A DNA stretch of 64,000 nt, taken from the NCBI RefSeq assembly GCF_009002475.1, contig NZ_AP019860.1, forward strand, positions 5,842,501 through 5,906,500. Reading direction: 5' to 3'. Below the pieces are notes generated by a model, which had not been told where the DNA came from, made no database searches, and saw only the letters and a program-made list of their open reading frames with translations. Both the position numbers and the translations under genes were made by a program. Position 1 is the first letter of the stretch. Every line of letters begins with the position of its first letter. This document shows, one piece after another, positions 14,159-23,132 of the stretch. The DNA is from Candidatus Uabimicrobium amorphum (GTDB lineage Bacteria; Planctomycetota; Uabimicrobiia; Uabimicrobiales; Uabimicrobiaceae).

Positions 14159-15160
14159 TTACTTCCTGGACCTAGAACGTTTTCCGAACTGGGTTCGGGA
14201 TCGTCTTTCTCCCCACACGGATGTTTGTTTGCGCACGTAAGTTCCATTGTTTTGTTTGGCGAGAGTTTGTAAATAGAGCTCATTTATACGCTGTCCGACA
14301 GCAATGATATTTAAAGATGTATAAACGCCTATCTTTTGCCAACTGCCGATGTGATTTAATAGCGAACGTAGTTTGACGGTGTAACCATCGGTAACCAAAT
14401 AGATGGTGGTGTCTTCATCGATCATTTCGTAGGTAACTTTTAGCGCTTTGTATAAGTTGGTCATCATTTCTCCGCCTAAGTTTTGTAACCATTTGTCGGC
14501 ATCTTGTTTGTTTTCTTGGGTGGCTTTTTGCAATTTATCTTTCCATGAATATACTTCCCCGGCAAAGGCAATTATGTTAAATGTGTGTTGGTCGGTGAGT
14601 TTGTGGTAGCTTTGTTTGAGTTGTTGTGCGGCGAGATAGACATTCATACTTGTCGAAATATCAATCACGTAAACGACATTATCCGCTTCCACACTGACAT
14701 CGAAAAACGCATTGCCGTTGCCGATGCCATCGCCATTGCCTCGACCACTACCATTTCCCGTTTTGCGCGCGCGGACTTTTTGTAAAATTTTGGCTATGTT
14801 GCCTTGTGGCGCGGTCAGTCTTTCGCCGCTCATTTTGAATTTGGACTGCTTGCTTGGTTTTTGTTTATTCAGAGTAGGAGCGACAAATTTTTCCTGCGCT
14901 GCGGCGACGGGAAACCAATTTTCATCATGTGTCACCTCTTGCGTTTGCACCTTGTTTTGTGCGGTGTTTGCTGCGCTAGCCCCACCAGCTTTTTTTCTTT
15001 GTTTTTGTGGAGCTACACGTTTGATACGCACAAGAGAAACTTCATATACGGGGGAAGTACGTTTTTTTTGTGGCGGCGAAAAAAATACAAACAGATAAAT
15101 AACAATGATGTGTAACAATAGCGAGATGAAGCTACTCATTATTTTCTTGCGGCGTTTCAT
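14159..15160 (-). CDS. Membrane-anchored VWA-domain protein with TonB-like N-terminus
   Basis: 333 residues. The ATG at 15160 has AGGAAG upstream; a codon at 15178 is less likely. Residues 1-30 contain one transmembrane helix (FISLLLHIIVIYLFVFF) followed by a basic, Pro/Lys-rich segment, as in TonB or TolA N-termini. Residues 135-150 are a Gly/Asn-rich linker. A von Willebrand A domain follows from about 155 with the metal-site motif DISTS (D167, S169, S171), LGGEMMTNLYKAL supplying the Thr, and YLVTDGY. Such domains bind protein partners through Mg2+. The C-terminus is Arg/Lys/Ser-rich. The partner is unknown. Confidence 0.85.
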   Translation of the reverse strand: MKRRKKIMSSFISLLLHIIVIYLFVFFSPPQKKRTSPVYEVSLVRIKRVAPQKQRKKAGGASAANTAQNKVQTQEVTHDENWFPVAAAQEKFVAPTLNKQKPSKQSKFKMSGERLTAPQGNIAKILQKVRARKTGNGSGRGNGDGIGNGNAFFDVSVEADNVVYVIDISTSMNVYLAAQQLKQSYHKLTDQHTFNIIAFAGEVYSWKDKLQKATQENKQDADKWLQNLGGEMMTNLYKALKVTYEMIDEDTTIYLVTDGYTVKLRSLLNHIGSWQKIGVYTSLNIIAVGQRINELYLQTLAKQNNGTYVRKQTSVWGERRSRTQFGKRSRSRK

Positions 15161-15297
15161 GTTTATCTTCCTATACACAGTTCTAGCTCTAGTCAGTCCC
15201 TGACAAAATATGTTCTACTTTGTTATTGGAGAACACTTGCAATCCTGACAAAATTTTTACATTTTTTTTTGTGTATAGGTGAAGATTGTTGCCTTAT

Positions 15298-17607
15298 TTA
15301 TTTTTGCAGCTGATTTTTCAATCGTGGATTTAAAGCGAAAGCTTTGTCCTCGTCTTGTTGCGCTTGTGCATGTTTACCTAATGCGTGCTGTACTTTTCCT
15401 CTTTGATAATAGGCGTTGGCGTTGTTGGGATTTATTGTAATGACCGTCGTGTAATCCTCTAGTGCTAAATGATATTTTTGCAGCCTTTCGTATATTCCTG
15501 CACGACGAAAGTATGCTCCGATGTGTTTACGGCTTAGTTGAATAGCTTTATGGTAATCTTTCAACGCAAGATCGTATTTTTGTAGTTCTTGATACAAGTC
15601 GCCGCGCGTTTGGTAGGAGGCCGGATCTTTGGGATTTAATTGAATGATCGTGGTGTAGTCCTTTTCCACAAGATCATAACGCCCTTGGTTACGATATAGA
15701 TTGCTGCGTATATTGTAAAAACCTTTATATCGCGGATAGGTCTTGATCGCTGCGGTATAATCTCTTGCGGCCAGATCATACTTTTGCATGATAAAGTATA
15801 AGTTAGCCCTTTGGCAATATCCAAAGGCATAACGAGGATTGATTTCGATGGCTTTGGTGTAATCTCTCTCCGCAAGTCGATATTTCCCTTTCATACAATA
15901 CAAAAGCCCTCGATTATGATATGTAATATAATCACGAGGATTTTTTTCTATGCGACGTGTGTATTTTTTTACGGCGAAGTCATATCTACCTTGTTCTATG
16001 TACAGGTTATTGATATTGGCACATGCCCCTACCTCGTAAGGGTTCAACTCTATCGTTTTCTCGTAATCTTTTTCCGCCAATGAATATTTTTTCTGCATAA
16101 AATACATATTTCCACGCTGCACATACCCCGCCGAATCCTGTGGGTTAATTTCGATAATTTTACTACAATCTTTAATTGCTAGTACGGGCTTTCCCAGGGA
16201 ATCGTACAACTTACTTCTGCGAATATACGTTTGTATATTTTGTGGATCAAGCGCAATTGCTTTGCTGAAGTCTTTGATCGCTAAATTATATTTTTTTTGT
16301 TCCTGGTATAAGACTCCACGGCGCTGATATGCATTCGTATAATTCTCATTTAGACGTAAAGCGGTATTGAGATCTTTTTCAGAGAGTTCATATCGCCCTT
16401 GATCACAAAATAGCCCTCCTCGATTGTAATAGCCCTCTTGTGATTTGGGAGCGAGTGCGATGGCTTTGTCGTAGTCTTTTTCTGCAAGATCGTAATTACC
16501 GCTTTCTTGATAAGAGCGTCCACGGTAGAGATAGGCTTTGGCAAATTGAGGATTTAATTTGAGAACAGCATTCGCAAGTTTAATGACTTCTTCGCTATTT
16601 TTAATACCGTCGAAATGGAGTATTTTTTGCATATATTGAGCAACTTTATCCGTTGATTTTTTTATGTTAGGCGTTATCAACATGAAAAGTAAAAGAGTGG
16701 TGGACAATAGAACCGTGGCGATCAGTTTATGATCTGCGATGAGCGAGATAAGTTTATGTCCATAAATAATGGCGATATTTCGATCGAGATTGTTCATGGC
16801 ATCTAACATTTTTGCCGTAGAATCCAAACGTGTCGCGCTTCTTTTGATTAGTGCGCGATCAATGATGTGCGATAACACCGCGAATCTTTTGTCGTTGATA
16901 CTTTGAATGCTTGCCAAAGACGGTAATTTTTTCTTTAGGATTTTATCCACAGTAGAAATGGGACTTCCCGAAAAAAAGGGAGACTGTTCTTCTCCAGAAA
17001 GAAATTGATAAAAAATTACTCCGAGACTAAATACATCGGTATTTTTAGACACTTTCCCCCGTACTTGCTCAGGACTCATATACGCGGGAGTCCCAATAAT
17101 TCCTCCTGTTTTTGTCAGTGTCGTCAACTCTTTGTTCATGATTTTGGCAATTCCCAAATCTAGTATTTTTGGGCAATAATCTTCGCCATGAAGGATAATA
17201 TTTGCTGGTTTTAAATCGCGGTGAATAATACCATTGCGATTCAATTCGACAACAGCGGCACATATTTGCCGCATAATCTCAATTTTTTTGCTGAGACTTA
17301 CGTCAATTTTTTGCTTTATAAAATCTTCTAGACTAATTCCTGCGACATACTCCATGACAATAAAGTAACGGTTATGTAGGTGGATGCGTTCGATACCTTT
17401 CACAATGTTGGGATGATCGATTTTATGCAAAAAGTAAAACTCACGTTTTACACGACGAATTTGCATCTGAGATGTGGAGTCGTTGATAAAGCACTCTTTT
17501 ACGGCAACTGGCTTTTCGGTGTGAGTATCTATACACAAATAAACGCGTCCCATACCGCCTTGCCCAAGTACTTTTTGAAATTTATAGCGATTATTCAGCA
17601 GTTGCAT
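15298..17607 (-). CDS. Membrane Ser/Thr protein kinase with 12 TPR repeats
   Basis: 769 residues with a GAGGAG ribosome site. The kinase domain starts at the N-terminus: GQGGMG loop, VAVK lysine (K37), IIHRDLKPAN with D131, DLG (150-152) instead of DFG, then GTPAYMSPEQ. A transmembrane helix (LIATVLLSTTLLLFMLI) lies near 285-305. The rest holds 12 tandem TPRs of 34 residues in the pattern AYxxRGxxYxxxxxYxLAxxDYxxAIxLNP. TPRs are protein-binding superhelices; here they would lie across the membrane from the kinase. DLG in place of DFG is tolerated in many active kinases. The gene is divergent from proB. Confidence 0.93.
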   Translation of the reverse strand: MQLLNNRYKFQKVLGQGGMGRVYLCIDTHTEKPVAVKECFINDSTSQMQIRRVKREFYFLHKIDHPNIVKGIERIHLHNRYFIVMEYVAGISLEDFIKQKIDVSLSKKIEIMRQICAAVVELNRNGIIHRDLKPANIILHGEDYCPKILDLGIAKIMNKELTTLTKTGGIIGTPAYMSPEQVRGKVSKNTDVFSLGVIFYQFLSGEEQSPFFSGSPISTVDKILKKKLPSLASIQSINDKRFAVLSHIIDRALIKRSATRLDSTAKMLDAMNNLDRNIAIIYGHKLISLIADHKLIATVLLSTTLLLFMLITPNIKKSTDKVAQYMQKILHFDGIKNSEEVIKLANAVLKLNPQFAKAYLYRGRSYQESGNYDLAEKDYDKAIALAPKSQEGYYNRGGLFCDQGRYELSEKDLNTALRLNENYTNAYQRRGVLYQEQKKYNLAIKDFSKAIALDPQNIQTYIRRSKLYDSLGKPVLAIKDCSKIIEINPQDSAGYVQRGNMYFMQKKYSLAEKDYEKTIELNPYEVGACANINNLYIEQGRYDFAVKKYTRRIEKNPRDYITYHNRGLLYCMKGKYRLAERDYTKAIEINPRYAFGYCQRANLYFIMQKYDLAARDYTAAIKTYPRYKGFYNIRSNLYRNQGRYDLVEKDYTTIIQLNPKDPASYQTRGDLYQELQKYDLALKDYHKAIQLSRKHIGAYFRRAGIYERLQKYHLALEDYTTVITINPNNANAYYQRGKVQHALGKHAQAQQDEDKAFALNPRLKNQLQK

Positions 17608-17721
17608 TTTAGCTCCTCAACCAAGTTTCTTTTCGAAAACCAGCTTGCTTTTTTGATATTTTTTCGGAAAATATGGGGAAATTGCTTACATGTAAACCAA
17701 TATAGATTAGAAAACCATATT

Positions 17722-18507
17722 ATGTCTGATATTAAAAGTATAAAAAGAGTCGTTGTGAAAATTGGCACTTCTTCCCTGTTTGCAGGAGATGCACCAAACA
17801 CAAAAATGATTAATCATCTAGCAGAGGATATATCGGAGCTGCAAAGCAGAGGCAAGGAAATTATCTTAGTGTCTAGTGGGGCAATAGGATTTGGGAGAGA
17901 AAAACTTTTTCTCACCGATAGCAAACTGTCACTAGAAATGCAACAGGCCACCGCAGCCATTGGGCAGAATTTATTGATTCATGCATACGAAAAAGCGTTT
18001 TCCTCACGGCACAAAATCATTGCGCAATTGTTGTTGACACACCAGAATTTTGCCAATAAAAATGCCTTGCAGTCTCTAAAAAATACCGCGGAGAAATTAA
18101 TCGAACTCAATACGGTTCCCATTATCAACGAAAACGATCCTATTTCCGCCGAAGAGCTCGATGTGGATGGATACTTTTCAGATAATGATGAACTGGCAGC
18201 TCTTTGTGCGATCCACTTTAAAGCAGAACTACTCATTATTTTAACCAATGTATCGGGAATTTTTACCGAGAATCCCGACAGTAGTGCTGACGCTAAAATT
18301 ATCAATGATGTCGCACAGTTGGAAAAATTTCGCAATTTCACAGAGGAAAAATCTGCCTTAGGTTCAGGGGGGGTGAAATCAAAAGTGATTGCTGCCAAAA
18401 AAGCGTTGGCAAATGACGTACAGGTGATTGTATGTAAAGCGGGTAAAAACGTGATAAAAAACATCTTTCGCGGCAAAATACCAGGATCTTATTTTAAACC
18501 GGAGTAA
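17722..18507 (+). CDS. proB: Glutamate 5-kinase, short form without PUA domain
   Basis: 261 residues. It catalyses ATP-dependent phosphorylation of glutamate to gamma-glutamyl phosphate, the first step of proline synthesis. Motifs are VVVKIGTSSL (N-terminal ATP loop), ILVSSGAIGFG, PIINENDPIS, the DNDELAALCA segment and LGSGGVKSK. The amino-acid kinase domain is complete, but the C-terminal PUA domain present in the roughly 367-residue E. coli enzyme is absent; short forms are known in other bacteria. The ATG at 17722 is preferred because homology begins there, though no strong ribosome site is visible. proA follows with a three-base gap. Confidence 0.93.
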   Translation: MSDIKSIKRVVVKIGTSSLFAGDAPNTKMINHLAEDISELQSRGKEIILVSSGAIGFGREKLFLTDSKLSLEMQQATAAIGQNLLIHAYEKAFSSRHKIIAQLLLTHQNFANKNALQSLKNTAEKLIELNTVPIINENDPISAEELDVDGYFSDNDELAALCAIHFKAELLIILTNVSGIFTENPDSSADAKIINDVAQLEKFRNFTEEKSALGSGGVKSKVIAAKKALANDVQVIVCKAGKNVIKNIFRGKIPGSYFKPE

Positions 18508-18510
18508 AAA

Positions 18511-19833
18511 GTGAACGATTTACGACAAAAAGTTTCTTCCTCAAAAATGGCATTCTTAAAAACAGCGTCTATCGAAGCACAGCAACGATCAAATGCCTTG
18601 AAACGCATCGCGGATGAGTTGATTGCAAAAACACCGCAAATTCTTGCCGCCAATGAAAAGGATCTCGAAGCAACAAAGCCTCTCGTGGAAAAAGGGGAAA
18701 TTTCCGAGGCTCTTTTTAAGAGACTCAAATTAAGTGAAAGTAAAATTAGAGACATGGCCGTGGGGGTACAAAGCGTCGAGGAACTGGCAAACCCCGTAGG
18801 AAAAACTCTGAGTTGTTTGGAACTCGATCGTGGCCTAGAGCTTTTTCAAATTACGGTGCCCATTGGAGTTATTTGTACTATATTTGAGTCGCGACCAGAC
18901 GCACTTATTCAAATTAGTAGCCTGTGTATAAAATCAGCAAATGCCGTCATTTTAAAAGGCGGGACCGAAGCGCAAAACTCCAACCAAATTTTAGCCACTA
19001 TCGTAAGGGATGCTCTTCGAGAAAACAATTTACCTGTGGATTTGGTGCAGTTGATCGAAACAAGAGAAGATGTAAAAAATATTTTAACGATGGACGATTT
19101 AATCGATTTAATCGTTCCTAGAGGTTCCAATGAATTTGTGTCTTTTATTCAAAAAAATACCAATATACCTGTTTTGGGACACGCCAGTGGTATCTGCCAT
19201 GAGTATGTCGCACAAGATGCCGATTTAAATAAAGCGTACAGTATTTGTTTTGATGCCAAAGTACAGTACCCTGCGGTGTGCAATGCCATGGAAACTTTGT
19301 TGGTAGACGAAGCAATCAGCGAACAGTTTTTGCCGGAAATGGCAAAAAAATATTTGGATGCAGGCGTGGAATTACGCGGTGATCAAAGAGTTGTTGCTGT
19401 ATTACAGGCTCACGACATCGATATAAAAGAAGCCAGTGAAGAGGATTGGACCTACGAGTACAACGATTTGATCCTATCGATAAAAATCGTTGGCGATATG
19501 AACGAGGCAATTGATTTTATCAACCGTTGTGGTTCTGCGCATACTGATGGTATTATTACCGAGAATAAGGAAAAAGCGTTGGCATTTATCACCCGCGTTG
19601 ATTCTAGTAGTGTCGTATGGAATGCGTCCACGCGATTTAGCGATGGTTATCGTTATGGCAAAGGAGCCGAGGTAGGTATTGCCACAGGTAAAATACACAC
19701 TAGAGGACCGGCAGGCATAGACTCTCTTTTGACTTACAAATATGTTTTAGTCGGAGACGGTCACGTCGTTGCGAATTATTCGGGGAATGATGCGCGGAAA
19801 TTTACCCATCGTAAATTGGAGAAAAGCTGGTAA
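18511..19833 (+). CDS. proA: Gamma-glutamyl phosphate reductase
   Basis: 440 residues, the NADPH-dependent reduction of gamma-glutamyl phosphate to glutamate semialdehyde, the second step of proline synthesis. The catalytic cysteine lies in YPAVCNAMETLL. Other family motifs are VPIGVICTIFESRPDA, NAVILKGG and the C-terminal TYKYVLVGDG. Length is a little above the usual 415-420. The start is a GTG at 18511; its GGAG site overlaps the proB stop codon, which indicates translational coupling in a proBA operon. A convergent kinase gene ends 16 bases downstream. Confidence 0.96.
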   Translation: MNDLRQKVSSSKMAFLKTASIEAQQRSNALKRIADELIAKTPQILAANEKDLEATKPLVEKGEISEALFKRLKLSESKIRDMAVGVQSVEELANPVGKTLSCLELDRGLELFQITVPIGVICTIFESRPDALIQISSLCIKSANAVILKGGTEAQNSNQILATIVRDALRENNLPVDLVQLIETREDVKNILTMDDLIDLIVPRGSNEFVSFIQKNTNIPVLGHASGICHEYVAQDADLNKAYSICFDAKVQYPAVCNAMETLLVDEAISEQFLPEMAKKYLDAGVELRGDQRVVAVLQAHDIDIKEASEEDWTYEYNDLILSIKIVGDMNEAIDFINRCGSAHTDGIITENKEKALAFITRVDSSSVVWNASTRFSDGYRYGKGAEVGIATGKIHTRGPAGIDSLLTYKYVLVGDGHVVANYSGNDARKFTHRKLEKSW

Positions 19834-19849
19834 TTAGGGGTTTAGACAC

Positions 19850-22234
19850 TCACTTTTTATTCATTTTGCGTTTGGCAAATTTGATATTTGTGCGTAAAAA
19901 TTTCATTTCTTGTGGTGCGAGCTGAAGGGCATATTGCCAAAAACGTATCGCTTGGCGGTAATTCTTTTTGTTATAGCACACAATGCCCTTGTTGCCATAA
20001 GCATTCGCATTTTTGGGGTCTATAGATAAAATTTTATCAAAGTCTTGCATTGCCTTAGAATATTGTTCTAAAGAACAGTACATGGCCCCTCTATTACTAT
20101 AGATTTGTATATTTTTAGGACTTAATATGATGGCTTTCTCGTAGTCAACAAGCGCTTTTTTATAGTCTTTCCAAGCATAATAAATATTTGCTCTGTTGGC
20201 ATAAGCCTCTGAATACGTCGCGTCCAAGGCAATTGCTTTGTCGTAGTTTTTTTTGGCTTCCGCGTATTTTTTCCATCTTTTGTATAAATTTCCGTGGTTG
20301 TAGTAAATCACGGGGTCATCCGGGGATAGCATTTTAGCTTTGTCATAATCTTGCTGGGCCTTTGTGTATTTTTTCCAATCGGAATACATGTTACCCCTGT
20401 TGATATATGCTTTGCCTGAGTCTGGGTTCATTGCTATCGCTTTGTTGTAGTTCATCTCTGCTTGTTCGTATTTGCGCAATCTTTTGTACAAAAAAGCTTT
20501 GACGATATAGGCATCGTAATACTTCGCATCTAGAGATATTGCGGTGTCAATGTCTCTTAGCGCCTTATCATATTTTCCTAATTGAATATATACCTCTCCG
20601 CGGCCAACATATCCCTCGGGGTTTTTTGTATCGAGTCGGATGGTTTTGTCGTAGTCTAATTTTGCTTTTGTATACTGTCTTAAGGATCGATAGGTATTTC
20701 CTCTTTGGTAATAAGCTTTGCGATCGTTGGGAGTGAGTGCGACGACTTTGTTGTACTCTAGCACTGCTTTTTCGTATTCTCTTCGAAACTTATATAGGTT
20801 TCCTCTACTGTAATATGCTTTAGAGTACTGCGGGTTGAGTTCGATGGCTTGTTTGTAGTCTTGTAGAGCTTTTTCGTAGTTGTGTAATTCGTGGTATACA
20901 AATCCTCGGTTGTAATAATATTCTGCCTCATGAGGTGTGAGAGCTATTGCCTTATCGAAATCTTTTAATGCGCTATCGTGCTTTTCTAACCCGACATAAA
21001 CGGCACCACGATTGTTATAATTGGCTCCCATTTTCGGGTATTGGCGAATGGTTTGGGTGTAATCGATAATTGCTTGTCGCATATTCTTTTTATCGACGCT
21101 TTGCCCAAGTATAACACCACGTAAAAAGATATACTCTTCTGCTGTCTTTAAGTGTATTGATTGTGAAAAAACCACTGCCAAAGGTTTGATGATTTCTGGA
21201 TTGACTAACATATCGCTGTGCGAACTTTTTTGTATGTTTTTGACAAACTCGATCATGGCACTGTTGAGTAGCTTGAGCTCATTGTTCGTTTGTTGTAAAG
21301 CCCTTTCTTTCGAAATCATATAACCACTAAATATCACGAGCATCGCAATAATAAGTCCCATGACCGCAAAAAGTTTGCGATGAGTAAACATTAGATTGCG
21401 CAGTGCGTGTATGTGAGTGTAGCGTCGTGCGATGATCGGACGATGATTTTTGAAGTTTTCCAACTCTTGCAGGAGTTGTTGCGCACTTTGGTAACGCCTA
21501 TTGGGATTTCTCGATAAGCATTTTAAACAAATGGCTTCTAAGTAGGGAGATATATCTGGGTTGAGTTCACGTAGCGGAATGGGCATTTTATTTTGAATTT
21601 GAAAAATGATATTGATGTCCGTAGCTCCTTGGAAAACGGTACGATACGTCAATGCTTCGTACATCGTCGCTCCCAAAGAGTATATATCACTTTTTTCATT
21701 TACATGCCCTTCGATTTGTTCGATGGGCATGTAGAGAACGGTACCAACTATTTGCCCGGTTTTGGACAATTGTTGCGCATCCTGCTCCAACCTTTTGGCC
21801 AAACCAAAATCCATAATTTTTGCACGACCACTACTTGTCACTAAGATATTGGAAGGTTTTAAATCGCGATGAATGATGTTTTTTTTATGCGCAGCGACAA
21901 GCCCTTTACAAACTTGTATCATAATCTCAACTAAAAGACCCGGCTCTATTTTTCGTTCTTTAATGCCTTGGGAAAGGGTAGTACCTTCCACGTATTCCAT
22001 GGTAAAAAAAGGCTGAGGTTCGTTACTGAACTCGTAGAATTGGATGATATTTTCATGTTTGAGTTGCGCCATCATTTCGGACTCTTTGAGAAATCGTTTT
22101 ACATCTCCTTGAAGGATCAGCTTTAAGGCGACAAAACGTTTGAGATAGGTGTCATACGCTTGATAAACAACTCCCATTCCCCCACGGCCAAGTTCCTTTT
22201 CAAGTACATATCGTCCGAATTTTCGTGTTTTCAT
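19850..22234 (-). CDS. Membrane Ser/Thr protein kinase with about 12 TPR repeats
   Basis: 794 residues. Kinase domain: GRGGMG loop, VALK lysine (K38), IIHRDLKPSN with D124, MDFGLAK with D142, then GTVLYMPIEQ. A transmembrane helix (LFAVMGLIIAMLVIFSGYMI) follows near 287-310. The C-terminal 430 residues hold 11-12 TPRs of the form AYxNRGxxYxxxxxYxKAxxDYxKAIxLxP. It shares its architecture with the kinase at 15298, and the two flank proBA on the same strand, suggesting an old duplication. All catalytic residues are present. The signal it senses is unknown. Confidence 0.93.
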   Translation of the reverse strand: MKTRKFGRYVLEKELGRGGMGVVYQAYDTYLKRFVALKLILQGDVKRFLKESEMMAQLKHENIIQFYEFSNEPQPFFTMEYVEGTTLSQGIKERKIEPGLLVEIMIQVCKGLVAAHKKNIIHRDLKPSNILVTSSGRAKIMDFGLAKRLEQDAQQLSKTGQIVGTVLYMPIEQIEGHVNEKSDIYSLGATMYEALTYRTVFQGATDINIIFQIQNKMPIPLRELNPDISPYLEAICLKCLSRNPNRRYQSAQQLLQELENFKNHRPIIARRYTHIHALRNLMFTHRKLFAVMGLIIAMLVIFSGYMISKERALQQTNNELKLLNSAMIEFVKNIQKSSHSDMLVNPEIIKPLAVVFSQSIHLKTAEEYIFLRGVILGQSVDKKNMRQAIIDYTQTIRQYPKMGANYNNRGAVYVGLEKHDSALKDFDKAIALTPHEAEYYYNRGFVYHELHNYEKALQDYKQAIELNPQYSKAYYSRGNLYKFRREYEKAVLEYNKVVALTPNDRKAYYQRGNTYRSLRQYTKAKLDYDKTIRLDTKNPEGYVGRGEVYIQLGKYDKALRDIDTAISLDAKYYDAYIVKAFLYKRLRKYEQAEMNYNKAIAMNPDSGKAYINRGNMYSDWKKYTKAQQDYDKAKMLSPDDPVIYYNHGNLYKRWKKYAEAKKNYDKAIALDATYSEAYANRANIYYAWKDYKKALVDYEKAIILSPKNIQIYSNRGAMYCSLEQYSKAMQDFDKILSIDPKNANAYGNKGIVCYNKKNYRQAIRFWQYALQLAPQEMKFLRTNIKFAKRKMNKK

Positions 22235-22512
22235 TTTTACCAGCCTGATTTTGTACGCGATCTTTCATTTTTTTGACATCAATACGTATAGGAAGCCTAT
22301 GTAATACAATTTGTTATGGAATTTTATTATAGAGTAAATTAAGTTAGAAGTAAATCCATTTGATGCATAGCTTTTACCAATACAGCTATTCACAAAGGCA
22401 TTTTTATTTTTCCTGACAAAATCATAAATAGTGATGTAGAATATAATGTTCTTTTATTTGTTGATGTATTATATATTATACTTTTTATTGGATTTTGTAA
22501 AAAAGGAAAAAA

Positions 22513-22938
22513 ATGACGTACCTACAAGATATATCTATGATAACCATTGCCTTTGTATTTGGAGGGATGGTCTTTTTTTCTTTTGTAATGGCACCACTAA
22601 TTTTTATAAAACTTGAAGGTCAGATCGCCGCGCATTTTATACGACAGGTTTTTCCTGTTTACTATATAGTTATGGCGATATCCTGTTTTGCAATTTCATT
22701 GCTAACATTTTCTATTCATCTCTATGTAAGTTTGGCCACGTTAATTTTAGCACTCATTTTTATATGGCTGCGTTTTTACCTAGTTCCCACTGTGAATAAA
22801 TATCGCGATTTACAAAAAGAGGGTGACAACGATGCGGGAAAGAAATTTGACTTTTTACATCGATTAAGTGTCATCATTAATTTTATACAGATCGTAACTA
22901 TTGCCACTGTTTTTTTTGTTGTTCTCTATACAAAATAG
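22513..22938 (+). CDS. DUF4149-type integral membrane protein
   Basis: 141 residues with four hydrophobic helices: ISMITIAFVFGGMVFFSFVMAPL, VYYIVMAISCFAISLL, LYVSLATLILALIFIWLRF and a last one near the C-terminus. The first helix with GGMVFFSFVMAPLIF, the cytosolic FLHRLS segment and the overall size match the DUF4149/TMEM205-like family, whose role is unknown. A GGAAAAA site precedes the ATG. The upstream gap 22235-22512 is AT-rich and holds no gene; CTGACA and a TATAAT lie there but 23 bases apart, so I do not call a promoter. Confidence 0.75.
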   Translation: MTYLQDISMITIAFVFGGMVFFSFVMAPLIFIKLEGQIAAHFIRQVFPVYYIVMAISCFAISLLTFSIHLYVSLATLILALIFIWLRFYLVPTVNKYRDLQKEGDNDAGKKFDFLHRLSVIINFIQIVTIATVFFVVLYTK

Positions 22939-23041
22939 GACGACGTTTGTCTGAAAAAACGCAATTTTGGTTCGGTCAATAAGCATGAGTTTGTCTCGCA
23001 TTAACGTGTCGTTTTTTTCTATTAAGAAGTGCTATACGTAA

Positions 23042-23095
23042 GTCCTCCCAGTGGGAGGACAGCCGGCTAATCACCGGCAGGAGGGCATGGCATAC
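23042..23095. repeat. GC-rich two-hairpin intergenic element A
   Basis: GTCCTCCC-AGT-GGGAGGAC is followed by GCCGG-CTAATCA-CCGGC and then AGGAGGGCATGG. Its GC content stands out from the AT-rich surroundings. Its layout resembles the element at 37736 read on the other strand. Confidence 0.6.
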
Positions 23096-23132
23096 TATTG
23101 TAAACACTGTACTTTAGAGAAATCTTAGAGTA

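Noticed and set aside
17380..17721. N-terminal extension of proB
   Set aside because: The extra 114 residues overlap the start of the divergent kinase gene and have no similarity to ProB; homology starts at 17722.
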